Shown in pieces: positions 27,518-36,118 of a DNA stretch of 64,000 nt (position 1 is its first letter; every line of letters begins with the position of its first letter). Location: positions 292,344 through 356,343 of the forward strand of contig NZ_LGUE01000005.1 in NCBI RefSeq assembly GCF_001274775.1, in the 5' to 3' direction. This DNA comes from Rossellomorea marisflavi (lineage in GTDB: Bacteria > Bacillota > Bacilli > Bacillales > Bacillaceae_B). Made by a program: the position numbers and the translations under genes. The notes under the pieces are model-generated. The model had not been told where the DNA came from, ran no database searches, and saw nothing but the letters and a program-made list of their open reading frames with translations.

Positions 27518-27553
27518 TTGACTATTTTTTTCTACCTAGTTACTATTAGTAAC
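27518..27553 (+). promoter_or_regulatory. Promoter with 15-bp palindrome over the -10, before glcU
   Basis: TTGACT (27518-27523), 17 bases, TACTAT (27541-27546). The palindrome GTTACT-ATT-AGTAAC (27539-27553) covers the -10, and a wider gactattt / aaatagtc pair surrounds it. It resembles operators of HxlR and MarR regulators. The binding protein is unknown. The rest of the gap 27225-27615 shows no gene. Confidence 0.45.
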
Positions 27554-27615
27554 ATTGAGTGAACAAATAGTCGCTCACAAATACATCAACAGTTTAGGAA
27601 AGAAGGTTCACATTC

Positions 27616-28476
27616 ATGGATATTTTCTTAGCCATCCTTCCTGCGATATTCTGGGGGAGCATTGTACTTTTCAATGTGAAACTCGGTGGAGGCGCTTATA
27701 GCCAGACACTAGGAACAACAATCGGTGCGCTGATCTTCTCAGCAGTCATCTTCTTGGTTGTTCATCCGGTTCTAACACCAACCATCTTTATCGTCGGAAT
27801 CGTTTCGGGTCTATTCTGGGCCGTAGGTCAAAGTAACCAGCTCAAAACGATCGAATATATCGGTGTTTCCAAAACAATGCCGATTTCAACCGGTATGCAG
27901 CTTGTTTCAACTGCATTGTTCGGTGTCATTGTATTTAATGAGTGGTCCACTGCGGTCACTGTCATATTAGGAATCATTGCCCTTATCTGTATCATCGTCG
28001 GAATCGTACTGACATCACTGGAGAGCAAGGAACAAAAGAACGAAGAGAATTCAAAACAATTCAAGAAAGCGATCATCACGCTTATCGTTTCAACCATTGG
28101 TTACCTTGTATATGTTGTCGTTGCACGTCTATTCGACGTTGATGGTTGGACAGCCCTATTCCCACAAGCAATCGGGATGTTCATCGGAGGAATCATTCTT
28201 ACTTACAGACATAAGCCATTCAACAAATATGCAATCAAAAACATCATTCCAGGGTTGATCTGGGCTGCGGGGAATATGTTCCTCTTCATCTCACAACCGA
28301 AAGTCGGAGTCGCAACAAGCTTCTCCCTCTCACAAATGGGTATCGTTATTTCAACACTCGGAGGAATCTTCCTTCTAGGTGAGAAGAAAACCAAACGTCA
28401 AATGGTCGGTATCATCTTCGGTATCATCCTGATCATCATCGGTGGTGTCCTTCTCGGAATCACGAAAAGCCAATAA
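27616..28476 (+). CDS. glcU: Glucose uptake protein GlcU
   Basis: A 286-residue, 10-helix transporter of the GRP/DMT (sugar uptake) family, with AIFWGSIVLFNVKLGG at the start and FWAVGQSNQLKTIEYIG in the third to fourth helix region. GlcU brings in glucose without phosphorylation. The downstream glucose 1-dehydrogenase would oxidise it, bypassing the PTS. In B. subtilis this pair is made in the forespore for spore germination. Here a vegetative-looking promoter and operator are present instead. AAAGAAGG precedes ATG 27616. Confidence 0.92.
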   Translation: MDIFLAILPAIFWGSIVLFNVKLGGGAYSQTLGTTIGALIFSAVIFLVVHPVLTPTIFIVGIVSGLFWAVGQSNQLKTIEYIGVSKTMPISTGMQLVSTALFGVIVFNEWSTAVTVILGIIALICIIVGIVLTSLESKEQKNEENSKQFKKAIITLIVSTIGYLVYVVVARLFDVDGWTALFPQAIGMFIGGIILTYRHKPFNKYAIKNIIPGLIWAAGNMFLFISQPKVGVATSFSLSQMGIVISTLGGIFLLGEKKTKRQMVGIIFGIILIIIGGVLLGITKSQ

Positions 28477-28503
28477 TCATCCATAGGTACAGCATCAACA
28501 TAA

Positions 28504-29307
<804 letters not shown>

Positions 29308-29320
29308 TAGGAAAAACGAA

Positions 29321-29351
29321 AAAGGGGGGCATTATGCCTCCCGTTTTTTTG
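29321..29351 (+). terminator. Rho-independent terminator of glcU-gdh
   Basis: Stem ggggggc / gcctccc with a short loop and seven T. Confidence 0.75.
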
Positions 29352-29420
29352 TGGATTTTTTTGTTTCAGTACCAGCTGTCACGGGAATGGTCGGAGGGCA
29401 ATCAAGGAACCCATTAAGAA

Positions 29421-29446
29421 AAAAACACCCGATCCGGGTGTTTTTC
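29421..29446. terminator. Bidirectional terminator
   Basis: aaaaacacccg / cgggtgttttt, at the 3' end of the leftward azoreductase gene. Confidence 0.8.
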
Positions 29447-29451
29447 GTCCA

Positions 29452-30087
29452 TTAAAACGTTTGAGCCTTCTCATGAGCCTCTGCCATCGCCTTGGCCTTG
29501 ATTTGTTCCGTTCTTTCAGGATATTTCATCTGGCCTTCAATGATGATGCTCTCAAAGGAAGCGACTCCGAAGAATTCCATCATCACTTCCATATAGCGAT
29601 GCCCAAGTTCACGCGGTTCTTCCGGTCCCTCGGAGTATATATCCCCCCGTGACTGGATATGGATGGCCTTTTTACCTGCAAGCATTCCCTGGATTCCGTC
29701 CTTTGTGTAGATGAACGTCTTACCGGATACGGTGACGGCATCGATGTAGGCCTTCATGATAGCGGGAATGGAGAAGTTCCACATGGGAGTGACGAAGATA
29801 TATTTATCTGCCAGCAGGAACTGACCGCCAAGTTCGGCAAGGCGTCCGACTTTAAGGCGCTCTGCGGTGGTAAGGTCTGTAAGCGAAGCCTCTGACCTGA
29901 GTTTCTCCCATCCGTCGAAGACATCCCTGTCGAGGAACGGGATGTCACTTTGATACAGATCCAGGTGAACGATTTCATCTTCGGGATGAGATCGTTTGTA
30001 TGTATCGAAAAATTCTCTGCCAACAGCCATGCTGAGGGATTCAGTTTCACTGAGTGGATGAGCGGTGATATAGAGAACGTTGGTCAT
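29452..30087 (-). CDS. azoR: FMN-dependent NADH azoreductase
   Basis: A 211-residue flavodoxin-like enzyme of the AzoR family that reduces azo dyes and quinones with NADH. The early HPLSETESLSMAVG phosphate loop and FVTPMWNFSIPAIMKAYID are the FMN and dimer contacts. In B. subtilis the paralogues azoR1 and azoR2 belong to the YodB/CatR and MhqR quinone-response regulons. The HxlR-type gene 24 bases upstream on the same strand is the likely co-transcribed regulator. Confidence 0.92.
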   Translation of the reverse strand: MTNVLYITAHPLSETESLSMAVGREFFDTYKRSHPEDEIVHLDLYQSDIPFLDRDVFDGWEKLRSEASLTDLTTAERLKVGRLAELGGQFLLADKYIFVTPMWNFSIPAIMKAYIDAVTVSGKTFIYTKDGIQGMLAGKKAIHIQSRGDIYSEGPEEPRELGHRYMEVMMEFFGVASFESIIIEGQMKYPERTEQIKAKAMAEAHEKAQTF

Positions 30088-30111
30088 GATGTCAACCCTT
30101 TCTATTAGAGG

Positions 30112-30429
30112 TTAGTCATGGACCCAGCTTTCTGCCCATTTGCTGATAGGTCCGAGGATGTTGCCCAGTTCGATTCCCTTTTGTGTGAGTGAATATTCCG
30201 ATCGTATCGGCCGATCCGCTATGACTTCCCTGATGACAATCCCGTGTTCTTCAAGCTCTTTGACGCGCTCGGTCAATAATCGTCTGCTCAGGGCGGGGAT
30301 GGCTTCGCTCAATTCGCTGAAGCGCTTTGGTCCACTCATTAAAACATAAATGATCAAGCCGGTCCATTTTTTTCCGATCAGTTCGAAGCTTTTCTCTACT
30401 TTAGGGTGAAGTTCTTGTCGGTCCTCCAC
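30112..30429 (-). CDS. HxlR-family repressor related to YodB/CatR, lacking cysteine
   Basis: A 105-residue winged-helix protein with the family core GKKWTGLIIYVLMSGPKRFSE (shortened) and LSRRLLTERVKELEE recognition helix. YodB and CatR of B. subtilis sense quinones and diamide through a cysteine near the N-terminus, in a CPK or CPR context. Here the matching position reads HPK (His8), and the protein has no cysteine at all. It precedes azoR on the same strand and probably controls it. Since thiol chemistry is impossible, induction must work differently or be lost. Confidence 0.88.
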   Translation of the reverse strand: MEDRQELHPKVEKSFELIGKKWTGLIIYVLMSGPKRFSELSEAIPALSRRLLTERVKELEEHGIVIREVIADRPIRSEYSLTQKGIELGNILGPISKWAESWVHD

Positions 30430-30719
30430 TATATGTAACCCCTTTCAAACGGTTGTATAAAAAAATAACTTATGTACTTATTGTAACAGAAAATCGTGGT
30501 GGCTGGCGAATTTTGTCCATTCAATCGGATGGGGGTGTTTCGGTTAGTATGTCTTTAAATCGGGGATTTAAGTGAGTTTGCATATTTTTTAGTAAGTGAG
30601 GAGGGAGGAAGGGGTCTCCGTCTAGATTCGGCAGGTGCTTTCTGGGGTGAGGATACATGCATGGAGGGTTTAAGCCAGGAATCCCGGCCACCTTTTAATG
30701 GGGGAGAAAGAGGGAGAAG
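30430..30719. other. Gene-free stretch upstream of the HxlR-azoR operon
   Basis: Contains taacttatgtacttattgtaac (30465-30486, slightly shortened here as a description), with repeated ACTTAT half-sites. It is a plausible autoregulatory site for the HxlR protein. No supported gene is seen; the rest is low in recognisable signals until the repeat array begins near 30720. Confidence 0.35.
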
Positions 30720-30851
30720 TTCGTTCCGTTTCGCTTCGGTCGGCCGCTTTCCTCGGGGAGTCAGTTGAGCCGCTTCGGCTGCGCCTGCAGGGTCTCAACC
30801 TTGCCTCTATTCCCGAAGGAGTCGGCCGTCCTTCGCTGCAAGGCACTTTGT
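30720..30851 (-). repeat. GC-rich palindromic repeat, copy D (tandem unit 1)
   Basis: cgttccgtttcgcttcgg, gccgctttcctcggggag, ttgagccgcttcggctgcg, cctgcagggtctcaacc, tattcccgaaggagtcgg, ending ctgcaaggcactttg. First of three direct copies spaced about 215 bases apart. Confidence 0.75.
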
Positions 30852-30932
30852 GGTGGTAGGGAGGATGGTGTGTTCGACATAACTTTTAATGGGTGAGAAA
30901 ATGCTCTTCTACTTCATAGATTATTTGATTGG

Positions 30933-31062
30933 GTTCGTTCCTTTTCGCTGCGGCCACCTGCTTTCCTCGGGGAGGGTGTTGAGCCGCTTCGGCTGCGCCT
31001 GCAGGGTCTCAAGCTACCCTCTATTCCCGTAGGAGTCAGGTGGCCTCCGCTACAAGGCACTT
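30933..31062 (-). repeat. GC-rich palindromic repeat, copy E (tandem unit 2)
   Basis: Same order of blocks as copy D. The flank ggcactttgtggtg...gtgttcgacat and the catagattatttgatt stretch before the next copy are conserved as well, so the duplicated unit is larger than the palindromic element. Confidence 0.75.
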
Positions 31063-31149
31063 TGTGGTGATAGGTAGAATGCTGTGTTCGACATCCTTCC
31101 TTATGATAGGTGCAAAAAATATTTTCTAGTTCATAGACTATTTGATTAA

Positions 31150-31281
31150 GTTCGTGCCTTTCCGCTGCGGTCGCCCTTTTTCCAACGGGGAATCATCATG
31201 AGCCGTTTTGGCTGACGTCAACAGGGTCTCAACCTTGCCTCTGGTCCCCAAAGGAATCGTCCGTCCTGCGCTGCTACTTCC
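31150..31281 (-). repeat. GC-rich palindromic repeat, copy F (tandem unit 3, more diverged)
   Basis: cgtgcctttccgctgcgg to ccgtcctgcgctgctac with more substitutions than D and E. The 31282-31477 remainder shows nothing recognisable. Confidence 0.65.
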
Positions 31282-31477
31282 ATACTATTTTGGAAGGGGA
31301 TAGGGCGGTTCTTGCCTCTTTTGAATTCCCACTGGTAATTTCCTCTCTCTATCGGATATTCTGCGCCGTTCATCATCACCGTTCCATTGAGGGTGGGGAG
31401 GATTCATCTGGATGATTCGGTTCTGCAGCATCTGCACAACCTGTGTTAGTCAGCATGAAAATGGCTAGGGATTTAAA

Positions 31478-31509
31478 TAAAAAACACAGCGATCATGCGT
31501 ATCGCTGTG
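31478..31509 (-). terminator. Rho-independent terminator of the nitroreductase gene
   Basis: On the minus strand cacagcgat / atcgctgtg followed by a T-rich run, just after the nitroreductase stop. Confidence 0.8.
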
Positions 31510-31517
31510 CTTCTGTC

Positions 31518-32117
31518 TTATTTATAGAATTTTACGCGTTCATCCAGGGGTTGGAACTGCTTTTCACCCGGCTCGGCTGTTGGATTACCGAATGGCATTT
31601 GGGCGATGAGCTTCCAGCTTTGCGGGAGGCTCCATTCGTTCTTCACGTCTTCATCGATCAGCGGGTTGTAATGCTGAAGGGAGGCGCCGAGGCCTTCTGA
31701 TTCAAGGGCGGTCCAGACAACGAGCTGATGCATTCCGGAGGATTGGTGGGACCAGATCGGGAAGTTATCGGCATAGAGGGCGAATTGTTCCTGAAGGGAC
31801 TTGACGATGCTTTCCTCTTCGAAGAACAGGACTGTGCCGTAGCCTGCTTTGAAAGAATCCATCTTCTGTTGGGTTCCAGTGAAATCTCCTTCACCCACTG
31901 CTTTTTTCAGTGCGGAAGTGGTGAGATCCCATAGCTTGTCATGAGCGTCTCCAGTAAGGACGACAACACGTGCAGTCTGTGAATTGAACGCAGAAGGCGT
32001 ATGTTTTACTGCAAACTCAACGATTTCTTTAACCCGTTCGTCTGATACAGTTACCTGCTTATCGATACCATAATACGTACGGCGGGACTTCAGGCTTTCA
32101 TAAAAATCAACGGCCAT
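31518..32117 (-). CDS. Nitroreductase-family protein, MhqN-like
   Basis: A 199-residue FMN enzyme of the nitroreductase (HBN1/YdfN) group. SLKSRRTYYGID gives the FMN-binding arginines, and ESEGLGASLQHYNP the second flavin contact. In B. subtilis mhqN belongs to the mhqNOP operon for quinone resistance. Here the gene stands alone but carries the same type of operator and promoter as the dioxygenase operon at 4 kb. It reduces nitro or quinone substrates, the exact one unknown. The start is preceded by gaggagg on the minus strand. Confidence 0.88.
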   Translation of the reverse strand: MAVDFYESLKSRRTYYGIDKQVTVSDERVKEIVEFAVKHTPSAFNSQTARVVVLTGDAHDKLWDLTTSALKKAVGEGDFTGTQQKMDSFKAGYGTVLFFEEESIVKSLQEQFALYADNFPIWSHQSSGMHQLVVWTALESEGLGASLQHYNPLIDEDVKNEWSLPQSWKLIAQMPFGNPTAEPGEKQFQPLDERVKFYK

Positions 32118-32135
32118 ATTTTTTCCTCCTCAAAT

Positions 32136-32197
32136 TATCTCGAATTAAAACATTTTAAACATAGGGTAATTATAATCGTCTCAACACACGAAGTCAA
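32136..32197 (-). promoter_or_regulatory. Promoter with MhqR-type operator for the nitroreductase gene
   Basis: On the minus strand, TTGACT (32192-32197), 17 bases and TATAAT (32169-32174). Downstream is TTTTAATTCGAGATA (within 32136-32153), the same operator half and centre as at 4031-4048. The distance between -10 and operator is about 15 bases here, versus none at 4 kb. Confidence 0.7.
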
Positions 32198-32297
32198 ACA
32201 ATTATTTGAAAATTAATAAAGTTTAATCAAAACATCACAAATGCGGAAAAAATGAGCGTAGAATGGTTACACTATGAGGAATGAGGAGGCGGGATCC

Positions 32298-32606
32298 ATG
32301 CCAAAGTTGACAGTGATCGGCTACGGGAAATATACGGTTGAAAAGGGTACGAAGCTGGTTCTGGCCCTGGAGGACAACGGAGTGGACATCCTGCATCGAT
32401 GCGGCGGCAACGCACGCTGTACCACGTGCAGGGTCGAAATTCATGACGGGGATTTCTGTGAGCTGTCGTCGGGTGAGACAGAGATGACGTATGAGGATCG
32501 CCTTCGCTTGTCCTGCCAGATCAGAGTCGAAGGTGATGCCACTGTCCGTCCGGTCCTGACAGTGGAATCGACTGGGAAAAAGCCTGGTCCAAGACCGGCC
32601 GATTAA
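32298..32606 (+). CDS. 2Fe-2S ferredoxin, plant type
   Basis: A 102-residue electron carrier. The cluster ligands are C35, C41 and C44 in CGGNARCTTC, and C73 in LSCQI. C54 is extra. The fold is the beta-grasp Fer2 domain, ending in a proline/lysine tail. ATG 32298 is chosen because GAGGAGGCGGG lies just before it. An ATG at 32274 is in frame but has no such site. Position between the nitroreductase and dioxygenases suggests, without proving, electron supply for aromatic or quinone metabolism. Confidence 0.9.
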   Translation: MPKLTVIGYGKYTVEKGTKLVLALEDNGVDILHRCGGNARCTTCRVEIHDGDFCELSSGETEMTYEDRLRLSCQIRVEGDATVRPVLTVESTGKKPGPRPAD

Positions 32607-32621
32607 GCATGAATTTGCGAG

Positions 32622-32650
32622 CCTATCAGTATGAACTGGTAGGTTTTTTT
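32622..32650 (+). terminator. Rho-independent terminator
   Basis: Stem cctatcagt / actggtagg and seven T, after the ferredoxin gene. Confidence 0.75.
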
Positions 32651-32727
32651 ATTCTTCAGACCTTTGAATCTGAGTGGAATCGATATGTTAAAATAAGGAT
32701 GGCACACACGTGGAGGGGGCAAATGCA

Positions 32728-33276
32728 ATGAAAAAGAAAACCATAGCCATGATCTTGTTATTAGTCATCGTCGGAATCGATATTCTTCTTATCTTTTTAT
32801 ACAAGTACAATTATTACGTGAGTTTTTTAAAGCCGACAGGGCTTTTGGTGCCGTGGTTCCTTACGATCGTGGCGTTATACATCGTAGCCTGGGCGTATAA
32901 GATCAATAGGTATGTGATGATTACTGTGTCGGTTATATTCCTTGTTTTTTCAGTGGTGGTCATCTTCCTTCATCTCCTTTTAAAGCATTCCTATCATGAT
33001 ATCCAATCCCCAGATGGAGGGGCGACGGTCATGATTGAATATCGGAATGCTACACATGGTGAAACATCTCATTTTTATACGTTTTACCGGTCGACCAGCA
33101 TTCCAATGGTGGTGCAAAAACAAAAAGGAGACTCAGTGTCAATCATGACCAGGCATACCGATGGACTTGAAGACGATCTGACCGTTCTGGGGATCAACGA
33201 TGTTGAATGGATCGGCGACCATAAGGTGATCTTTCATTCCCCTTATAAGGATGAAGCGATTGAAGTGACATTCTGA
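32728..33276 (+). CDS. Membrane protein of unknown function, three helices plus an exported domain
   Basis: About 182 residues, start ATG 32728, 9 bases after GGAGGGGG. Three helices lie in residues 5-95 (MILLLVIVGIDILLIFLY, a middle one, and IFLVFSVVVIFLHLLL). A C-terminal beta-rich domain follows (SPDGGATVMIEYRN, DVEWIGDHKVIFHSPY), which reads like a one-blade propeller or sandwich facing outward. I do not recognise the family. No operon partner is evident. Confidence 0.65.
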   Translation: MKKKTIAMILLLVIVGIDILLIFLYKYNYYVSFLKPTGLLVPWFLTIVALYIVAWAYKINRYVMITVSVIFLVFSVVVIFLHLLLKHSYHDIQSPDGGATVMIEYRNATHGETSHFYTFYRSTSIPMVVQKQKGDSVSIMTRHTDGLEDDLTVLGINDVEWIGDHKVIFHSPYKDEAIEVTF

Positions 33277-33329
33277 AGGTACCATTTACATACAAACATC
33301 ATCAGTATCAATTCTATATACCACTCATG

Positions 33330-33437
33330 ATCTCCGTGCAAGACTACGCTTTCCGGGGGTAGCTCGTGAGCCTCCTCGGCAGACCTTCTCACATCAGCTA
33401 CTCTTCTCGTAGGAGTCTTCGTCTTGCACTTCAATCA
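33330..33437 (-). repeat. GC-rich palindromic repeat, copy G (short, diverged)
   Basis: cgtgcaagactacgctttcc through gagcctcctcgg and ctcgtaggagtcttcg to ttgcacttc. About 108 bases, shorter and more diverged than copies A-F. Confidence 0.55.
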
Positions 33438-33469
33438 ACCGCTATAAACTTGGTCATGAAACAAACTAA

Positions 33470-33517
33470 AAACCCGAATTCATTTGCCCTATCGCAGGCA
33501 AATGAATTCGGGTTTTA
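33470..33517. terminator. Long perfect hairpin, bidirectional terminator (copy 1)
   Basis: A 20-bp perfect stem aaaacccgaattcatttgcc / ggcaaatgaattcgggtttt with an 8-base loop. A near copy is at 57781-57830. It lies between the unknown membrane protein and the leftward dioxygenase. Confidence 0.7.
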
Positions 33518-33572
33518 CCATGATTAAAACAATCTATCCCAGATTTTTTCTTGTGGGAATTCGGAGATTTGG

Positions 33573-34556
33573 TCACTCATACTCTTTTTGGATATCCCTT
33601 GTGCTCCTGACCGTATCGATCGGTCTGACGAGCGCTTCAATCTGTTCGCGCTTCGGCTCGAGGAATGGAGGCAGGGATAACTTCTCCCCAAGGGTTTCGT
33701 ATGGCTCGTCTCCCATAAATCCGGGTCCATCTGTTGCAAACTCGAACAGGATCTGTGGTGCCACAGGGGCATAGAGTGATTCGAAGAAGTGGCGGTTCAC
33801 ATACCCGGACGTACGGAATCCGAACTCTTCCATGCGTTTTGTCCATTCATCAAGTACAGCACGGTCCTCGACGCGGAAGGCCACGTGGTGGACGGTACCA
33901 AAGCCTTGTTGGGCGCTCGGAAGGACGGTGTTGTGCTCGACGACGACCTGTGCCCCGTTTCCGCCTTCTCCGACCTCGAATAGGTGGAAGCTTCCTTCAT
34001 GACCGATTTCCTTGAATTGAAGGACCATTTCCATCAGTTTTTTGAAGTAGTCGAAGTCCTGGATGCGGATGAAGATCGGTCCCAGACCGGTGATGGCATA
34101 TTCCAATGGAACCGGCCCATCCTGCCACGGGGTACCGGCAGGGACGCCTTCGTTCTTCTCATCCGAGATCAATTGGTACTGCTGATCATCGAAGTCGGTG
34201 AAAGAAAGGGTCTTTTTCCCGAAGCGTGTCGTGATGCCACTGTGGTCGATCTTCAAGCGATCGAAGCGTTTGACCCAGTAGTCAAGGGCTTCATCACTCG
34301 GTACGCGGAAGGAAGTTTTGGCGATTTCATTCGTTCCGTGTACCCCACGTGGAATGTTAGGGAAGTCAAAGAACGTCATATCGGTTCCGGCACTTCCTTT
34401 GTCATCGGCAAAGAAAAGATGGTATGTCTGGATATCATCCTGATTGACGGTCTTTTTCACAAGGCGCATCCCGAGGACGTAGGTGAAGAATTCATAATTC
34501 TTTTCTGCACTGCTCGTGATGGCGGTCACGTGATGGATTCCTTTTAAATGGTTCAA
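33573..34556 (-). CDS. Ring-cleaving dioxygenase, VOC superfamily (second paralogue)
   Basis: A 327-residue protein, same two-module plan as the 4568 gene: GIHHVTAITS at the start, VHHVAFRVED in the second half, and ILFEFATDGPGFMGDEP for the acidic ligand. It would open hydroquinone or catechol rings using a metal. It is divergent from a third paralogue and the MarR gene, with a shared 135-base promoter region containing a perfect palindrome. The start ATG 34556 is preceded by aaggagag on the minus strand. Confidence 0.87.
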   Translation of the reverse strand: MNHLKGIHHVTAITSSAEKNYEFFTYVLGMRLVKKTVNQDDIQTYHLFFADDKGSAGTDMTFFDFPNIPRGVHGTNEIAKTSFRVPSDEALDYWVKRFDRLKIDHSGITTRFGKKTLSFTDFDDQQYQLISDEKNEGVPAGTPWQDGPVPLEYAITGLGPIFIRIQDFDYFKKLMEMVLQFKEIGHEGSFHLFEVGEGGNGAQVVVEHNTVLPSAQQGFGTVHHVAFRVEDRAVLDEWTKRMEEFGFRTSGYVNRHFFESLYAPVAPQILFEFATDGPGFMGDEPYETLGEKLSLPPFLEPKREQIEALVRPIDTVRSTRDIQKEYE

Positions 34557-34605
34557 GGCAGATCTCTCCTTTTTTCTTCATATTGGATACGGCTGGGCCG
34601 CATGC

Positions 34606-34634
34606 TTGACGGTTTTTAAGTTTAGTACTAAACT
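34606..34634 (+). promoter_or_regulatory. Promoter with 16-bp perfect palindromic operator
   Basis: TTGACG (34606-34611), 17 bases, TAAACT (34629-34634). The perfect palindrome AGTTTAGTACTAAACT (34619-34634) covers spacer and -10, between two divergent dioxygenase genes. The MarR protein encoded at the end of the rightward operon is the likely ligand. This operator differs from the MhqR-type one at 4 and 32 kb. Confidence 0.7.
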
Positions 34635-34691
34635 GATAATACATAATCACAAGAAAAGATGCAAGCAAGAAACATTCAGGGAGGACGCATC

Positions 34692-35648
34692 ATGGAACTC
34701 AAAGGAATCCATCACATCTCATCACTTACAGCCAATGCGGCAGGAAACCTGCCTTTTTATCGTGACATCCTCGGCATGCGCCTCGTAAAGACGACGGTGA
34801 ACCAGGACAATCCCTTTTATTATCATCTATTCTATGGGGACGAAACGGGAAGTCCTGGCTCGGAGCTGACCTTTTTTGAAATCCCCAACCTGGCTAAGAA
34901 TCATGCTGGAACGGACAGCATCTCCCTCGTGTCATTACTAGTGCCGTCAGAAGAAGCACTGGATTATTGGCGAAGCCGGTTCCAAGAATTCGGGGTTGAG
35001 CATGACGGGATTTCCAATAGGTATGGATATAGCGTCCTCGGGTTCAGGGACCGCGATGGTCACCGGATGCAGTTGCTGTCGGATCCGGGTTCTGAGAGGA
35101 ATGCGTGGTCAGGGAGTACGGTTCCTCAGGCGTATGCCATCAGTGGCCTCGGTCCTGTGCAGCTAACGGTAAAGGATACGGCAGCGACCGAGCGCTTCCT
35201 GGAAGAGATACTTGGGTTTGTGAAAAAGGACACCTGGGATGAAGGGAAGGTTCGGATGTTCACAACAGGATCCGGCGGGAGAGGATCTGAGGTGCATCTT
35301 CTCGAACAAGATGGACCCAAAGAACGCCAAGGACGCGGTGGCGTCCATCATGTCGCATTCCGTGTGAGCGATGAGGAGGAGCTCGATAAGTGGATCGATC
35401 ATCTGGAGAGTCATGGGGTCAAAACGTCGGGATTGATCGATCGCCATTACTTCAGCTCCACCTATTTTAACGATCCGAGCGGCATCCTCTTTGAATTGGC
35501 CACCGATGGACCGGGGTTCGAAACTGATGAAACCAGGGACCGACTAGGCAGGAAGCTCTCCCTGCCGCCGTTCCTCGAAGCTAGAAGAGAGGAAATCGAA
35601 TCAAAGATCAAGCCCCTTCCAGAGGCACGAAGGGAGGAAGGAAAATGA
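34692..35648 (+). CDS. Ring-cleaving dioxygenase, VOC superfamily (third paralogue)
   Basis: A 318-residue protein starting at ATG 34692 with GGGAGG 8 bases upstream. First VOC module GIHHISSLTANAAGN, second GGVHHVAFRVSDEEE, late acidic ligand in ILFELATDGPGFETDE. It is closer in layout to the divergent neighbour than to the 4568 gene. The stop overlaps the MarR start by 4 bases, so enzyme and regulator are coupled in one operon. Confidence 0.88.
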   Translation: MELKGIHHISSLTANAAGNLPFYRDILGMRLVKTTVNQDNPFYYHLFYGDETGSPGSELTFFEIPNLAKNHAGTDSISLVSLLVPSEEALDYWRSRFQEFGVEHDGISNRYGYSVLGFRDRDGHRMQLLSDPGSERNAWSGSTVPQAYAISGLGPVQLTVKDTAATERFLEEILGFVKKDTWDEGKVRMFTTGSGGRGSEVHLLEQDGPKERQGRGGVHHVAFRVSDEEELDKWIDHLESHGVKTSGLIDRHYFSSTYFNDPSGILFELATDGPGFETDETRDRLGRKLSLPPFLEARREEIESKIKPLPEARREEGK

Positions 35649-36088
35649 GCAAACCACTATCCATGAAGGAAAAACGCCTTGGCCTGATGCTATGGTTCCG
35701 TCTCTCACGGGTATACAATCACAGCATCAAGGAAAACAATGATCACCTCAAGAAATGGGGACTCACCAGCGCCCAGTTCGACTGCCTGACCCAGGTGGGG
35801 GTGCACGGGAAGCTCACACAGAAGGAGCTTGGTGAGAAATTGTTCGTCACCAAGGGGAATATCACGCAGCTCATCACGAAGATGGAGAAACTGGGATACG
35901 TGCAGCGTGAACAGCAGTGGAAGACGAAAACCATCACCCTTACAGCAAGGGGGCGGGAGCTGTACGACGAAGTGGTGCCACAGCAGGAGCAGGTCCAAGC
36001 CTCACAGTTTCATGGTCTCGATCGTGAGGAACAGCATCAGCTGCTGGGGTTATTGAAGAAAGTTCAAAAGAATATGGAGTCATTATGA
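35645..36088 (+). CDS. MarR-family regulator of the dioxygenase genes (MhqR-like)
   Basis: A 147-residue winged helix protein. GKLTQKELGEKLFVTKGNIT is the recognition helix region, and the wing has REQQWKTKTITLTARG. It has no cysteine, unlike OhrR-type MarR proteins, so it probably senses the aromatic ligand directly, as MhqR is thought to. It is coupled to the dioxygenase gene upstream and likely binds the palindrome at 34619. Whether it also reads the TATCTCGAATT operators elsewhere in the window is open. Confidence 0.87.
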   Translation: MSKPLSMKEKRLGLMLWFRLSRVYNHSIKENNDHLKKWGLTSAQFDCLTQVGVHGKLTQKELGEKLFVTKGNITQLITKMEKLGYVQREQQWKTKTITLTARGRELYDEVVPQQEQVQASQFHGLDREEQHQLLGLLKKVQKNMESL

Positions 36089-36090
36089 AG

Positions 36091-36118
36091 AAAAGCGTCC
36101 CGGGCAGGACGCTTTTTC
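36091..36118 (+). terminator. Rho-independent terminator
   Basis: aaaagcgtcc / ggacgcttttt, between the convergent MarR and EmrE-family genes. Confidence 0.8.

Noticed and set aside
27518..27559. 13-codon leader peptide starting at TTG 27518
   Set aside because: The same bases form a good -35 and -10, and the peptide has no attenuator context.
27225..27600. Sigma-G promoter for glcU-gdh
   Set aside because: Expected from B. subtilis, but I could not find a convincing pair of boxes, so it is not called.
34659..34691. Earlier ATG for the third dioxygenase
   Set aside because: It would read through the ribosome binding site at 34680. The start at 34692 aligns with the paralogues.
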